Both the position numbers and the translations under genes were made by a program. Shown one piece after another: positions 50,437-59,831 of a stretch of DNA of 64,000 nucleotides. The notes beneath the pieces were generated by a model. That model did not search any database. It was not told the DNA's origin and saw only the letters and a program-made list of their open reading frames with translations. Where the stretch lies: the NCBI GenBank assembly GCA_029782215.1, contig JAKOVD010000144.1, forward strand, positions 1 through 64,000, given 5' to 3'. Source of the DNA: Chloroflexota bacterium. GTDB taxonomy: Bacteria; Chloroflexota; Anaerolineae; J102. How positions within the stretch are numbered: the first letter of the stretch is position 1; each line of letters begins with the position of its first letter.

Positions 50437-51723
50437 ATGGAACCCGACCGCAGACTCAAGCCGCATAGTCGCCTTCCCCTCTTCCTGATCGGGCTGCTCC
50501 TTGCCCTGCAGCTTCTGCAGCCGGATGACGTTTGGGTTGTGGCGTTGGTGGGCCTGGGATTGGCGGTCGGGCTTTCTTACCTGTGGGCGCGCAGCCTGCG
50601 CAACGGCGTGGTGGTCGAACGGCTGAGCAAGGGCGCCTGGGTCGTCGTGGGCGACTCTCTCACCGAGCAGTTCGTCCTGCACAACCACGCCCTGTGGCCG
50701 GTGCTTTGGGCAACGGTGCACGACGCCTCCACCATCCCTGGCTATGCCATCGACAGGGCCGTGGCTGCGGCAAGCGGCAGCAGCACGGAATGGGAGACCA
50801 GGGGGACGTGCACACAGCGGGGTATCTTCACGCTGGGCCCATGGTCGGTGGAAATGGGCGATCCCTTTGGCTTGTTCGACGTCACCATCGCCTACCCGGA
50901 AGTCCGCACCCTGATGGTCTATCCCCGCGCCATGCACCTGCCCGACATCCAGCTTCCACGCGGCACTGCCGGCGGCGCCGCCCGGCGCACCCAAGCGACG
51001 CCCCAGGCGACCGATCTCTCCAACTACGTGCGCCCCTACGTGCCAGGGGATAGTTTGCACGCCGTTCACTGGCGCAAGACCGCGCAGCATCAGGCGCTCA
51101 TGGTTCGCCAGTTCGATGTCGAGCCGGTGGGGGATCTCTGGCTTCTGCTCGATCTGGACGCTGGCGTCCAAGCCGGACAGGGCGCCGAAAGCACACTGGA
51201 GTACGGCGTCATCCTGGCGGCATCGCTGGCAGCGCAGCACCTTGGTCAGAACCGGGCCGTGGGCCTGGCGGCCTTTGGCAAAGAGCCTGTGATCCTGCCG
51301 CCGCAGCCGGGCAAGGCGCAGTTGTGGCCTATTCTGCGCGGCCTTGCCCAGGTCGACGCCGGGGAGGAATGGCCTCTGGCCCGGGCGCTCAGGCAGATCG
51401 GGCCAGAGCTGGGGCGAGGGCGGACCCTGCTCGCCATCACACCCTCGCAGAACAGCGATTGGGTGGGAGAAATGCTCAGGCTCAAACGGCGTGACATCGC
51501 CCCCGCCGTCCTGCTCCTGGATCGCGGCTCCTTTCTCGATCAGAGTTCCCCGGAGCTTTCCGCCTTTGGCGGCCTCCTGGCTGATCACAACATTCCCGTC
51601 CACGTCATCGACAAAAGCTACGTCTTCCGGCCCGTCGCGCCCCTCAAACGCAGGCGCACGGTGCTCAAAACGCTCGGCGGGCACGGCCGCGTCGTCCCGG
51701 TGGAGGTCGAGGAGGAGGTCTGA
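50437..51723 (+). CDS. DUF58 domain protein
   Basis: A 428-residue protein. Two hydrophobic helices at about 13-45 anchor it. An outer beta domain (about 60-180) contains RGIFTLGPWSVEMGDPFGLF. Then comes the DUF58 core with SNYVRPYVPGDSLHAVHWRKTAQ (about 195-220), a degenerate von Willebrand A-like region. DUF58 genes usually stand between a MoxR ATPase and a transglutaminase gene. The transglutaminase follows here with a one-base overlap, but no MoxR gene is next to it. Confidence 0.9.
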   Translation: MEPDRRLKPHSRLPLFLIGLLLALQLLQPDDVWVVALVGLGLAVGLSYLWARSLRNGVVVERLSKGAWVVVGDSLTEQFVLHNHALWPVLWATVHDASTIPGYAIDRAVAAASGSSTEWETRGTCTQRGIFTLGPWSVEMGDPFGLFDVTIAYPEVRTLMVYPRAMHLPDIQLPRGTAGGAARRTQATPQATDLSNYVRPYVPGDSLHAVHWRKTAQHQALMVRQFDVEPVGDLWLLLDLDAGVQAGQGAESTLEYGVILAASLAAQHLGQNRAVGLAAFGKEPVILPPQPGKAQLWPILRGLAQVDAGEEWPLARALRQIGPELGRGRTLLAITPSQNSDWVGEMLRLKRRDIAPAVLLLDRGSFLDQSSPELSAFGGLLADHNIPVHVIDKSYVFRPVAPLKRRRTVLKTLGGHGRVVPVEVEEEV

Positions 51724-54020
51724 TGCCCTGGCCGCTGCGCTTCCTCGCTGCCCTGGCGCGTCGACTCGGCCCTGTCGAGGGCTGGCTCAGTCTGGTTGGG
51801 CTGGGATTGGCCGTTCTGGCTCTGGCATGGTCGATTGAGGACGCTGGCTGGACGCCCGGTGCACCCTCCACCTACGCACCGGTCCTGGTGGCGACCGCAG
51901 CCGGTATCCTCCTGGCCAAGCGCGTGCCACACCAGGGTGTGGTGGCGGCGACAGCAGTTCTGTTGGGCGTCAGCGTCAGCGTCCTGACGGCATCGCGGGC
52001 GCTGCCGCCAGCCAGCGTCTTTTCTCCTACCCTGCGCTACCTCGCCGCCTCCCTGCAAAGCTCGCAGGCCCAGGCAAACGGCATCCCCGCGCATATTTGG
52101 ATGCTTGAGCATCTGAGTCGCTGGCTGGGATCGATGCAGCAGTCGTGGGCGGCGGTTTCGGCAGGACGCCCGGCCCCCGGCAATGAGCCCCTCATCCTTG
52201 CCATTCTGCTCTTGCTCTGGTTTGTAGCCTTTTGGGCCGGCTGGGCAACCTATCGCCGCCACGAGGCGCTGGTAGCGTTGGCGCCCGCGGGCGTCCTGCT
52301 CGCCGCAAACCTCTTTCTCGCCCTGCGAGGCACGGTTGCCCTGATGATCTACCTGGCCGGCTTGCTGCTGCTGGCGGTGGCCCTGCGCGAATACACGCTG
52401 CGCCAGCAGTGGCAGCGCCAGCACGTCGACTACTCGGATGAGCTGCGCCTCGACCTCTACCTGTCGGGCATTGGCTTGGCGATCGTCGTCCTCACCGTTC
52501 CGCCGATCGTGCCCAATCTCAGCCTCCATGCGCTGCAAAGGGCCTTCTGGCAGGTTGTACAGGGCCCGGCCCAAAGCGCGCAAACGAAGATCGAGATCGT
52601 TTTCCCCGCCCTCAACCGGCGACCAGGCGAACTCGATGTGGGAGCCGCGACCGCGGACGTGCTGCCGCGCGCCCACCTGCTGCAAAGTGGGCCCGATCTG
52701 CGCCAGCGCGTGGTGCTGCGGGTGTCGACGGGTGACCGGCTGGAGGCGATGCCGTCAGCCGACTACCGTTGGCGACAGATCACCTACTCGGTCTACACGG
52801 GGAAGGGATGGACCAATCCGCAGGCAGACACCAGCCAACGGTACGGTGCGGGGGAGAGCTGGAGTGAACCTCCGAGCCGGGGAAGACGCCCCCTCCAGCA
52901 GCGGTTCGACTTCGTGGCTGCGCCGCCGGCCTGGCTGGTAGCGGCAGGCGACCCGATCGCCGTTGACCATCCTTACGCCGTGCACCTGCGCAGCCCCGGC
53001 GACGCCATCGGCCTGGAAGCGCGCTATGCCCAGTACCTGGTCATTTCCGAGATTCCTGCTGTTTCGGAAGAGGAACTGCGTGCGAGCAGCGGCGCTCTGC
53101 CCGACCCGATTGCCTCTGCGTACCTGGAGCTGCCCCCCACCGTGCCCCCGCGCGTGGCGACGCTGGCGCAAGCGATCACGGCAGAGGCAGCGTCACCCTA
53201 CGACAAGGCCGCAGCCATCGCCGCCTATCTGCGCCGCTTCCCCTATACGCTGGACGTACCGGCGCCGCCGCCGGGAAGCGACGTCGCCGACTACTTCCTC
53301 TTCACACTGCAGCGCGGCTACTGCGACTACTTCGCCACGGCGATGGTCGTGCTGGCGCGGGCGGCGGGTTTACCCGCCCGGCTGGCGATTGGCTATGCAG
53401 CGGGCGATCTCGACGCCAAGACCGGCAAGTTCACTGTCACGGAAGCCGACGCCCACTCCTGGCCGGAAATCTACTTCCCGCAGTACGGCTGGATCCCCTT
53501 TGAGCCGACACCCTCCCGGTCCGAATTGGTGCGCGCTGTTGGCAACGCCGCCATTGACGCCGAACTGCCAGCCCGGCTCCAGACGCTGCAGCGGGAAGCC
53601 TGGCGCCGCCAGGTGGAGCGCTGGAGCCTGCCGCTGTTGGGGGTCCTGCTCCTGCTGCTGGCAGGACGATACGCCTGGGTGGAAGGGAAGATGCGCCGCC
53701 AGGCAGCCAATCCCTGGCAACTGGCTTACCTGCGCCTTGAGCGCTGGGGGCGCAGGCTGGGCATCACGCCGGCGCCCTGGCTGACGCCGCACGAGTACAC
53801 ACAGCAGTGGCGGCGTTGGCTGGCGTCAAGGCCCTCGGCGGCAGCCCTTGCCCTTGACATCGACGCTCTTGGCACCGGCCTCGAGCGCCGCGCCTACGCA
53901 CCGCCCGCAGAACGACCGTCTGATGGCGAGGCAGGCCCCCTATCGAGGCGCATACGGCTGCGCCTCTGGCGGATGCGCCTTCTGGTCCTTCGGGAGAGGC
54001 TGCGCCGGCAGGATCGCTGA
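51723..54020 (+). CDS. Transglutaminase-like membrane protein (DUF3488/DUF4129 type)
   Basis: A 765-residue protein. About six hydrophobic helices fill residues 15-260. The transglutaminase domain is at about 470-600, with RGYCDYFATAM (C534), DAHSWPEIYF (H578) and IPFEPTP, where Glu594 stands at the usual Asp. A further helix near 635-655 leads to a basic DUF4129-like C-terminal domain. The catalytic domain would be outside the cell. Its start overlaps the DUF58 stop by one base. Confidence 0.9.
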   Translation: MPWPLRFLAALARRLGPVEGWLSLVGLGLAVLALAWSIEDAGWTPGAPSTYAPVLVATAAGILLAKRVPHQGVVAATAVLLGVSVSVLTASRALPPASVFSPTLRYLAASLQSSQAQANGIPAHIWMLEHLSRWLGSMQQSWAAVSAGRPAPGNEPLILAILLLLWFVAFWAGWATYRRHEALVALAPAGVLLAANLFLALRGTVALMIYLAGLLLLAVALREYTLRQQWQRQHVDYSDELRLDLYLSGIGLAIVVLTVPPIVPNLSLHALQRAFWQVVQGPAQSAQTKIEIVFPALNRRPGELDVGAATADVLPRAHLLQSGPDLRQRVVLRVSTGDRLEAMPSADYRWRQITYSVYTGKGWTNPQADTSQRYGAGESWSEPPSRGRRPLQQRFDFVAAPPAWLVAAGDPIAVDHPYAVHLRSPGDAIGLEARYAQYLVISEIPAVSEEELRASSGALPDPIASAYLELPPTVPPRVATLAQAITAEAASPYDKAAAIAAYLRRFPYTLDVPAPPPGSDVADYFLFTLQRGYCDYFATAMVVLARAAGLPARLAIGYAAGDLDAKTGKFTVTEADAHSWPEIYFPQYGWIPFEPTPSRSELVRAVGNAAIDAELPARLQTLQREAWRRQVERWSLPLLGVLLLLLAGRYAWVEGKMRRQAANPWQLAYLRLERWGRRLGITPAPWLTPHEYTQQWRRWLASRPSAAALALDIDALGTGLERRAYAPPAERPSDGEAGPLSRRIRLRLWRMRLLVLRERLRRQDR

Positions 54021-54027
54021 CGGCGCC

Positions 54028-54312
54028 CTACCTTTCAACCTTGACACCGCGCCAGAAGGCGACGTGGTCCTTGATGTTGGCTGCTGCTGGTTTGGGAGCC
54101 GGGTAATACCAGGCGGCGTCCTTGTTCAACTGGCCGTTGACCTCAACGCTGAAGTAGCTTGCTGTTCCCTTCCAGGGACAAACCGTGTGCGTGTCGCTCT
54201 CGCGCAGGTATTCACGGTTGACGCTTGCACCCGGAAAGTAGACGTTGCCTTCGACTAACTCGTACGTGCTGCTCTCGGCCAGAACGACGCCATTCCATAG
54301 AGCCTTTGCCAT
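54028..54312 (-). CDS. DUF427 domain protein
   Basis: A 94-residue protein starting MAKALWNGVVLAESSTYELVE, with GNVYFP, SDTHTVCPWKGTASYF and WYYPAP, the conserved blocks of the DUF427 beta-tent fold. GAGG lies just before ATG 54312; the ATG 54354 in frame is unsupported. The conserved Cys in VCPWKG is present. Function unknown; cytosolic. Convergent with the transglutaminase gene, 7 bases apart. Confidence 0.9.
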   Translation of the reverse strand: MAKALWNGVVLAESSTYELVEGNVYFPGASVNREYLRESDTHTVCPWKGTASYFSVEVNGQLNKDAAWYYPAPKPAAANIKDHVAFWRGVKVER

Positions 54313-54405
54313 TGCAGTCCTCTCTTGCAGGGTGAATAGAAGCAATGCTCCCAAGATGGCTCGGGCGGCAGCATCTCTTACGTCAGCCTGCAGGGCTCCA
54401 GGATC

Positions 54406-55671
54406 TTAGGGGCGCCAATCGCCGTAGCGGTCTTCACCTGGGAAGTTGGTCAGGCGGTGGTCGCCGCTGCCATCAGGACGCACGACGTGGAGATCCAGGT
54501 TGGGCAGGTAGTCGTGCGAGTAGACAATGAATCTGCCGTCATCCACCCAAAACGGCGTGGTATCGCGTTCAGGATCGGTGGTCAGCCGAGCCACGTTGCC
54601 GCCGTCTGCGTCCATGACGTAGATGTCGCGGTTGGAGTTCTGCCGGCTCTCAAAGACGATGCGTTTGCCATCCGGCGACCAGCGCGGGAAGAAGTCATCG
54701 TCCGGGTTGGTTGTGAGCTGCGTGGCGTTGCACCGTGGATCATCCTTGGCGGCGCCCTCCTGGCGCGCCGCCAGGCAGGCCTGCACGTCCATCTTCCAGA
54801 TATCGTAGTTGCCGCTGCGATCGCTGACGAACGCCAGCCAGCGGCCATCCGGTGACCAATCAGGATAGCTGTCGAGGAAGTCATTCTGCGTCAGGTTGAG
54901 GGGAGCAGCGCTTCCGTCCGCAGGAACGAGATAGATCTCGTACTTGCCGTCCTTGGTCGTGGTGAAGGCGATCCACTTGTCGTCGGTCGAGTAGACGGCG
55001 CCCCACTCGTAACTGTTCGGCCAGGCCACCAGACGCTTCTGGTCGCTGCCGTCACTGTTCATGGTGTAGATCTCGTTGATGCCGTTGGGATCGTCGCGCC
55101 CGCTGCTGAACACGATGTGCTTGCCATCGTGCGACCAACGTGGCTCGACATCGGCAGCGCGATTGTCGGTGAGCCTGGTCAGTTTCTCAGGCGCAGAGAG
55201 GTCCATCTCCCAGATGTCGAAATTGCCCGACCGCTCGGAAGCGAACAACATCCGGCCATGCATCGGTTCAAGGGTGGGTTCTTCGGTGGGCGTCGGCAGA
55301 GGAGACGAGGAACCTGGATTCGTGGCCTCGTTCATCTCGTCGGTGACGGTGGCTTCAGGTGCGGTCGTGGCAGAGGCTTCAGCCGTAGGGACAACGGTCG
55401 CTGCAGGGGTCGCAGCGACGGTGGGCTCAAGCGTGGCAGGCGCAACCGTGGGAGCAGAAGTCGGGGGCACGACGGTGGCAACTTCAGTGGGCGCGGCCGT
55501 TTGGGGGCTGCTTGTGCAGCCCGTGAGCAGGAAGGCGGCAGCCAGAGTCCATGCCACCAACGTCATGCCCAGCAAACCGAGCCGGCGGTTACGCAGGCAG
55601 CCAAAGATAGCGCCTCCGAGCATGCCAACACCAACGACGAGGAAAAGAGCAGCGAACGATAGGGCGATCAT
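54406..55671 (-). CDS. TolB-like beta-propeller lipoprotein
   Basis: A 421-residue protein from ATG 55671. Two hydrophobic stretches are followed by LLTGC, a lipobox whose Cys would carry lipid; a start at ATG 55566 would give a plain lipoprotein signal. A Thr/Ala/Pro/Val-rich linker of about 100 residues follows. At least six PD40-type blades come next, each with a core like ERSGNFDIWEMD and PRWSHDGKHIVFSS. Such propellers read out cell-envelope or periplasmic complexes. No Tol/Pal genes are nearby. The frame stays open far upstream of 55671, but that stretch overlaps the sat promoter region and is not convincing. Confidence 0.82.
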   Translation of the reverse strand: MIALSFAALFLVVGVGMLGGAIFGCLRNRRLGLLGMTLVAWTLAAAFLLTGCTSSPQTAAPTEVATVVPPTSAPTVAPATLEPTVAATPAATVVPTAEASATTAPEATVTDEMNEATNPGSSSPLPTPTEEPTLEPMHGRMLFASERSGNFDIWEMDLSAPEKLTRLTDNRAADVEPRWSHDGKHIVFSSGRDDPNGINEIYTMNSDGSDQKRLVAWPNSYEWGAVYSTDDKWIAFTTTKDGKYEIYLVPADGSAAPLNLTQNDFLDSYPDWSPDGRWLAFVSDRSGNYDIWKMDVQACLAARQEGAAKDDPRCNATQLTTNPDDDFFPRWSPDGKRIVFESRQNSNRDIYVMDADGGNVARLTTDPERDTTPFWVDDGRFIVYSHDYLPNLDLHVVRPDGSGDHRLTNFPGEDRYGDWRP

Positions 55672-55798
55672 GGGACGGCAGAAAAGAAACGGAATGGGGA
55701 TGGCGGCGGCCGCAATTCGACCGCGGAACAGGCATGATAGCACCGATGCCAAGGCCGTGGCAACGTCATCGCGTTTTCGATCAACAGACGACCCGATT

Positions 55799-55827
55799 TT
55801 GGCGCTTGTCGCGGCCCTGACTAAAAT
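55799..55827 (+). promoter_or_regulatory. Promoter for the sulfate activation genes
   Basis: TTGGCG (55799-55804), 17-base spacer, TAAAAT (55822-55827). Transcription should start near 55834, where a hairpin begins. The 330-base gap 55672-56001 holds this promoter and the leader below. Confidence 0.6.
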
Positions 55828-55833
55828 AGCGTG

Positions 55834-55915
55834 TTGCGCCTGGGTCTCCCCAGGCGCAATCTTCGATAGCAGCGTCCGGTCGAGGGGGCCTAAGCGCCCC
55901 CTCTTGCTTGACCGG
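55834..55915 (+). promoter_or_regulatory. Structured 5' leader of the sat gene
   Basis: Two strong hairpins in the predicted mRNA leader of about 168 bases. Hairpin 1: TTGCGCCTGG (55834-55843) / CCAGGCGCAA (55850-55859). Hairpin 2: CCGGTC-GAGGGGGC (55876-55889) / GCCCCCTC (55896-55903), bulge TTGCTT, GACCGG (55910-55915). Neither has a U-tract. I do not recognise a SAM or other known riboswitch consensus. Confidence 0.5.
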
Positions 55916-56001
55916 CGGCTGGCAGACCACGGACGTTCGCACGGGGACCAAATCTCATGCACCTGCGCGACGGCCCACAGATGAACTAACTGGAGCTCAA
56001 A

Positions 56002-57750
56002 ATGGCAATGACGAATACGCCGACGACTTTGATCTCACCTTATGGGGGGAAGCTCGTCGACCTGTTGGCGTCCGCGGAGGAGGTGGCTGAACTCAGGGCC
56101 TATGCCAGCAAGCTGCCATCGATCAAGATTTCCGCCCGCGCGGAGTGCGATCTGGAGATGCTGGCTACCGGAGCCTTCTCGCCGCTTGACCGTTTCATGG
56201 GCAAGGCCGACTTCCAGCGGGTGCTGGATGAGATGAGGCTCGCCAACGGCTTGCTCTTCCCCATTCCCGTCACCCTGGCGGTCGAGCCAAGTCCCGATCT
56301 GCAGGTGGGCAAGGAGATCGCCCTGCGTGGGGCCAACAATGACTTGCTGGCCCTCATGACCGTAGAGGAGATCTACGAGTGGAATCGCGACGAGGTGGCG
56401 GCCAAGGCCTTCGGCACCCTCGACCTGCGGCATCCCCTCGTGGCGGAAATGCATCGCTGGGGGCCTGTGAACATCGCCGGCCCGCTGCGCGTGCTTCAGC
56501 TTCCGGCGCACTATGACTTCAAGGACCTGCGCCTGACGCCTTCCCAGGTGCGCAGCCGGCTGGAAACCTACGGCCACAAGAATGTGGTGGCCTTCCAGAC
56601 CCGCAATCCGCTGCACCGCGTGCACGAAGAGCTGACCAAACGCGCCATTGCCGAGGTGGATGGCGTGCTGCTCCTGCACCCGGTCGTGGGCATGACCAAA
56701 CCCGGCGATGTGGACCACTACACCCGCGTCCGCACCTACATGGCCCTGGCCGAGAACCATTACGACCCCGATCGCATCCTGCTGTCGCTGCTGCCCCTGG
56801 CGATGCGGATGGCCGGACCGCGTGAGGCTGTGTGGCACGCCATCATTCGCCGCAACCACGGCGCCAACCACTTCATCGTCGGTCGCGACCACGCCGGTCC
56901 GGGCAACGACTCCACCGGCAAACCGATCTACGGCCCCTATGACGCGCAGGAACTGGTCGCGGCATGCAGCGAGGAGTTGGGCGTGACCATGGTTCCGTTT
57001 AAACAGCTTGTCTACCTGCCGGATGAAGATCGCTACGAAGAAGAAGACAAGGTGGCCAAAACCGCACGCGTGGCCAACATCTCCGGCACGCAGGTGCGTG
57101 ACAACTACCTGGCGGCCGGGCAGAAGCTGCCCGACTGGTTCACCCGTCCCCAGGTTGCCGACATCCTGGCCGACGCTTATCCGCCCATGCACCGGCAGGG
57201 CTTCTGCGTCTGGCTGACCGGTCTCAGCGCCTCCGGCAAGTCGGCCGTGGCCGAGGTGCTCACCGTGCTGCTGCTGGAACATGGCCGGCAGATCACGCTG
57301 TTGGACGGCAATGTGGTGCGCACGAACCTGTCAGAGGGCCTTGGCTACGACAAGCACGATCGCGACGCCAACGTCCGCCGCATGGGTTTTGTGGCATCGG
57401 AACTCGTGCGGCATGGCGGCGCCGTGATCTGTGCCGCCGTCAGTCCCTACCGCGCCACCCGCAACGACGTACGCGCCGTGGTGGGCAAAGAAGGCTACAT
57501 CGAGGTGTTTGTCGACACGCCCCTGGAGATCTGCGAGCAGCGCGACACCCAGGGGATGTACGCCAAGGCCCGCCGGGGCGAGATCAAGGAGTTCACGGGC
57601 ATCGACGACCCCTATGAGCCGCCGCAGCATCCTGAGATTCACCTTGACGGCGCCAACCACTCCGCCGAAGAGAATGCGCGCACGATCCTGCAGTACCTCC
57701 TGGACCGCGGGCTGGTGCGCCCCCTGAGCGCCCAGATCGGGGCGAACTGA
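56002..57750 (+). CDS. sat: Bifunctional ATP sulfurylase / APS kinase
   Basis: A 582-residue fusion that turns sulfate into APS and then PAPS. Residues about 1-390 are ATP sulfurylase: QTRNPLHRVH (199-208) and VGRDHAGPGND (293-303) bind ATP and sulfate. Residues about 398-582 are APS kinase: P-loop GLSASGKS (407-414), DGNVVRTNLS and GEIKEFTGIDDPYEPP. Both halves look active. GGAG precedes the ATG. A second, free APS kinase follows after 81 bases. No PAPS reductase gene is in the window. Confidence 0.95.
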   Translation: MAMTNTPTTLISPYGGKLVDLLASAEEVAELRAYASKLPSIKISARAECDLEMLATGAFSPLDRFMGKADFQRVLDEMRLANGLLFPIPVTLAVEPSPDLQVGKEIALRGANNDLLALMTVEEIYEWNRDEVAAKAFGTLDLRHPLVAEMHRWGPVNIAGPLRVLQLPAHYDFKDLRLTPSQVRSRLETYGHKNVVAFQTRNPLHRVHEELTKRAIAEVDGVLLLHPVVGMTKPGDVDHYTRVRTYMALAENHYDPDRILLSLLPLAMRMAGPREAVWHAIIRRNHGANHFIVGRDHAGPGNDSTGKPIYGPYDAQELVAACSEELGVTMVPFKQLVYLPDEDRYEEEDKVAKTARVANISGTQVRDNYLAAGQKLPDWFTRPQVADILADAYPPMHRQGFCVWLTGLSASGKSAVAEVLTVLLLEHGRQITLLDGNVVRTNLSEGLGYDKHDRDANVRRMGFVASELVRHGGAVICAAVSPYRATRNDVRAVVGKEGYIEVFVDTPLEICEQRDTQGMYAKARRGEIKEFTGIDDPYEPPQHPEIHLDGANHSAEENARTILQYLLDRGLVRPLSAQIGAN

Positions 57751-57831
57751 GCTGCGAGACCCCACTGGCCATTCCACTGCATCATACGCCGGCAAGGGCC
57801 GGCTTGAACCCGAAAAGGAATTTGAGACATC

Positions 57832-58386
57832 ATGGACAAGGCTCTTCACCAAGGATTCACCATCTGGTTCACCGGCCTCTCCGGCGCCGGTAAAAGCACG
57901 ATCTCCGACTATTTGTACGATGAGCTTCACAACCGCCGCGGCCTGGCAGTCGAAGTATGGGACGGCGACGTCGTGCGCACTCACCTCAGCAAGGGCTTGG
58001 GCTTCAGCAAGGAAGATCGCGACATCAACATCCGGCGCATCGGCTTCGTGTGCGCCAAGCTGACTAAATATGGCGTGATCAACATCGCCGCCGCCATCAG
58101 CCCCTATCGCGAAGTTCGGGATGAGGTCCGCCAGATGGTCGGCCCCGACCGCTTCGTCGAGGTCTTTGTCGATGCCTCGCTGGACACCGTGATGGCGCGC
58201 GACGTCAAGGGCCTGTATCAGAAAGCGCTGCGCGGTGAGATCAAGGGCTTCACCGGCGTCGATGATCCCTATGAGGCTCCCCTGAGCCCCGAGGTCGTCG
58301 TCGACACGGCCAACGAAACGGTTGCCGAGTCGGCCGGCAAGATCCTGGCCTACTGCGAGAACGCAGGTCTGCTGCCCAAAGCCTGA
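57832..58386 (+). CDS. cysC: Adenylylsulfate kinase
   Basis: A 184-residue APS kinase that phosphorylates APS to PAPS. P-loop [13 protein letters not shown], then [21 protein letters not shown] and [16 protein letters not shown]. It duplicates the activity of the C-terminal domain of the preceding protein but is clearly divergent from it. AAAAGGAATTTGAGAC precedes the ATG. The pair ends at a strong terminator. Confidence 0.95.
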   Translation: MDKALHQGFTIWFTGLSGAGKSTISDYLYDELHNRRGLAVEVWDGDVVRTHLSKGLGFSKEDRDINIRRIGFVCAKLTKYGVINIAAAISPYREVRDEVRQMVGPDRFVEVFVDASLDTVMARDVKGLYQKALRGEIKGFTGVDDPYEAPLSPEVVVDTANETVAESAGKILAYCENAGLLPKA

Positions 58387-58410
58387 CAAACCCTGTTCCG
58401 GGCCAAGCAG

Positions 58411-58455
58411 AGGGGGCTCCCGCCAACGCCACGGCATTGGCGGGAGCCCCCTTTC
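58411..58455 (+). terminator. Terminator after the APS kinase gene
   Basis: Perfect 16-bp stem 58411-58426 / 58437-58452 with a 10-base loop, followed by TTCGTTT. Confidence 0.85.
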
Positions 58456-58523
58456 GTTTGATACAGGGGAACAAGAGTCTGTTTCCGAGCCTGCGCGGCC
58501 GGTTTCCGGCAAGTCAGAACTGC

Positions 58524-58552
58524 TTGACGGACACCGGGGGGGATGCTAAAGT
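58524..58552 (+). promoter_or_regulatory. Promoter for the CBS-domain gene
   Basis: TTGACG (58524-58529), 17-base spacer, TAAAGT (58547-58552). Leader of about 65 bases. Confidence 0.6.
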
Positions 58553-58622
58553 TGGAGTGTGACCTCATCGGGCACGGTGCCTACGCACTGCCAGCCCGCT
58601 CCACTCCCGAAGGGTGCCTGCC

Positions 58623-59051
58623 ATGCAATCCATCACCGTCGCCGCAGCGAAGCGGCTGGGCATCATGAAATGCCGGCCTGAAGACACCTTGGCCCAAGTT
58701 GTCAATACACTTGTTGGCGAGGACATCAGTTGCCTGGTCGTGGTCGACGACGACGAGCTACTGGAGGGCGTGATCTCGCGCACCGATGTGGTGCGCGCTG
58801 CCACTGCCCAGCCCGACCGCTGGCCTTCGGAACTGTGTCGCGACTGGATGACCCGTGAGGTCGTGACGATCGCCCCGGATGCGCTGCTGGGCGACGCCGC
58901 CAAACTGCTGCAGGACAAGCATATTCACCGGGTGGTTGTAGTCGAGCCGGAAGGGGATCGCGTTCGTCCCGTGGCCGTTGTCTCCGACAGCGATGTGGTC
59001 TATCACATGGCCAACAGGGTGCTGCCCCGGCTGCTCGACGCCAACCAGTAG
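58623..59051 (+). CDS. CBS domain pair protein
   Basis: A 142-residue protein made of two CBS domains (about 10-65 and 75-138), with EGVISRTDVVRA and PVAVVSDSDVVYHM at the ends of each. CBS pairs bind adenine nucleotides and sense energy or SAM. GAAGGG precedes ATG 58623. It stands between the sulfate activation genes and the ABC transporter, with its own promoter. Partner unknown. Confidence 0.88.
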   Translation: MQSITVAAAKRLGIMKCRPEDTLAQVVNTLVGEDISCLVVVDDDELLEGVISRTDVVRAATAQPDRWPSELCRDWMTREVVTIAPDALLGDAAKLLQDKHIHRVVVVEPEGDRVRPVAVVSDSDVVYHMANRVLPRLLDANQ

Positions 59052-59159
59052 GCCACGGCTGCCCGGCCCGGCCGGGCGCCTCCGGAATAGGGGACGGTCC
59101 ATCTCTCTGCCACCATACCTTCTGACATGCCACCCTCCAACTCCCGCGCGCCTGCCGGG

Positions 59160-59831
59160 ATGAAAGCGGTCATTCGCTTCGAGAACCTGAGCAAATCCTA
59201 TCACGAAGGCGAGCAACTGCGCGCCGTGCTGACGAACGCCTCGGCGTCCTTCGCCGAGGGCGAGTTCACCGCGCTGCTCGGACGCAGCGGCAGCGGCAAG
59301 AGCACGCTTCTCAACCTGATTAGCGGCATCGATCAGCCTGACCAGGGCCGCATCTGGCTGCTGGGGCAGGAGCTCACGCAGATGAGCGAACGGGATCGCA
59401 CTCTTGTGCGTCGCCGCCGCATTGGTTTCGTCTTTCAGTTCTTCAACCTCATCCCAACCCTCACAGCCTGCGAGAACGTCTCGCTGCCCCTGGAGCTGGC
59501 GGGCGCCGGCAGCCGGGAAGCCACGGCGCGGGCGCTGGCGATGCTGGCGGAGGTAGGCTTGGGCGATCGCGGCGGCGCCTTCCCGGATCGGCTCTCCGGG
59601 GGCGAACAGCAGCGCGTGGCCATCGCCCGCGCTCTCGTCCACGAGCCCGAAGTCGTGTTGGCCGATGAGCCGACCGGCAATCTCGACGAGAACACGGGCC
59701 GCATCGTCATGGACCTGCTGGAACGGCTCACGCGGGCGCGGGGTCACAGCATGGTGCTGGTGACGCACAGCCACGAAGTTGCCGGCCGCGCCGACCGCAT
59801 CCTGCACCTGCGCGATGGACAGCTCATCTGA
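59160..59831 (+). CDS. ABC transporter ATP-binding protein (MacB/LolD type)
   Basis: A 223-residue ATPase. Walker [11 protein letters not shown]-loop [11 protein letters not shown], signature [15 protein letters not shown] and Walker [13 protein letters not shown] are all present. The family couples with FtsX-like permeases for export of lipids, peptides or lipoproteins. ATG 59160 gives [17 protein letters not shown] 59127 adds 11 residues. The permease start overlaps its stop by one base. Confidence 0.94.
   Translation: MKAVIRFENLSKSYHEGEQLRAVLTNASASFAEGEFTALLGRSGSGKSTLLNLISGIDQPDQGRIWLLGQELTQMSERDRTLVRRRRIGFVFQFFNLIPTLTACENVSLPLELAGAGSREATARALAMLAEVGLGDRGGAFPDRLSGGEQQRVAIARALVHEPEVVLADEPTGNLDENTGRIVMDLLERLTRARGHSMVLVTHSHEVAGRADRILHLRDGQLI

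Noticed and set aside
55834..55915. SAM riboswitch
   Set aside because: The two hairpins do not form the four-way core of SAM-I, and no conserved core bases were recognised; reported as an unknown leader instead.
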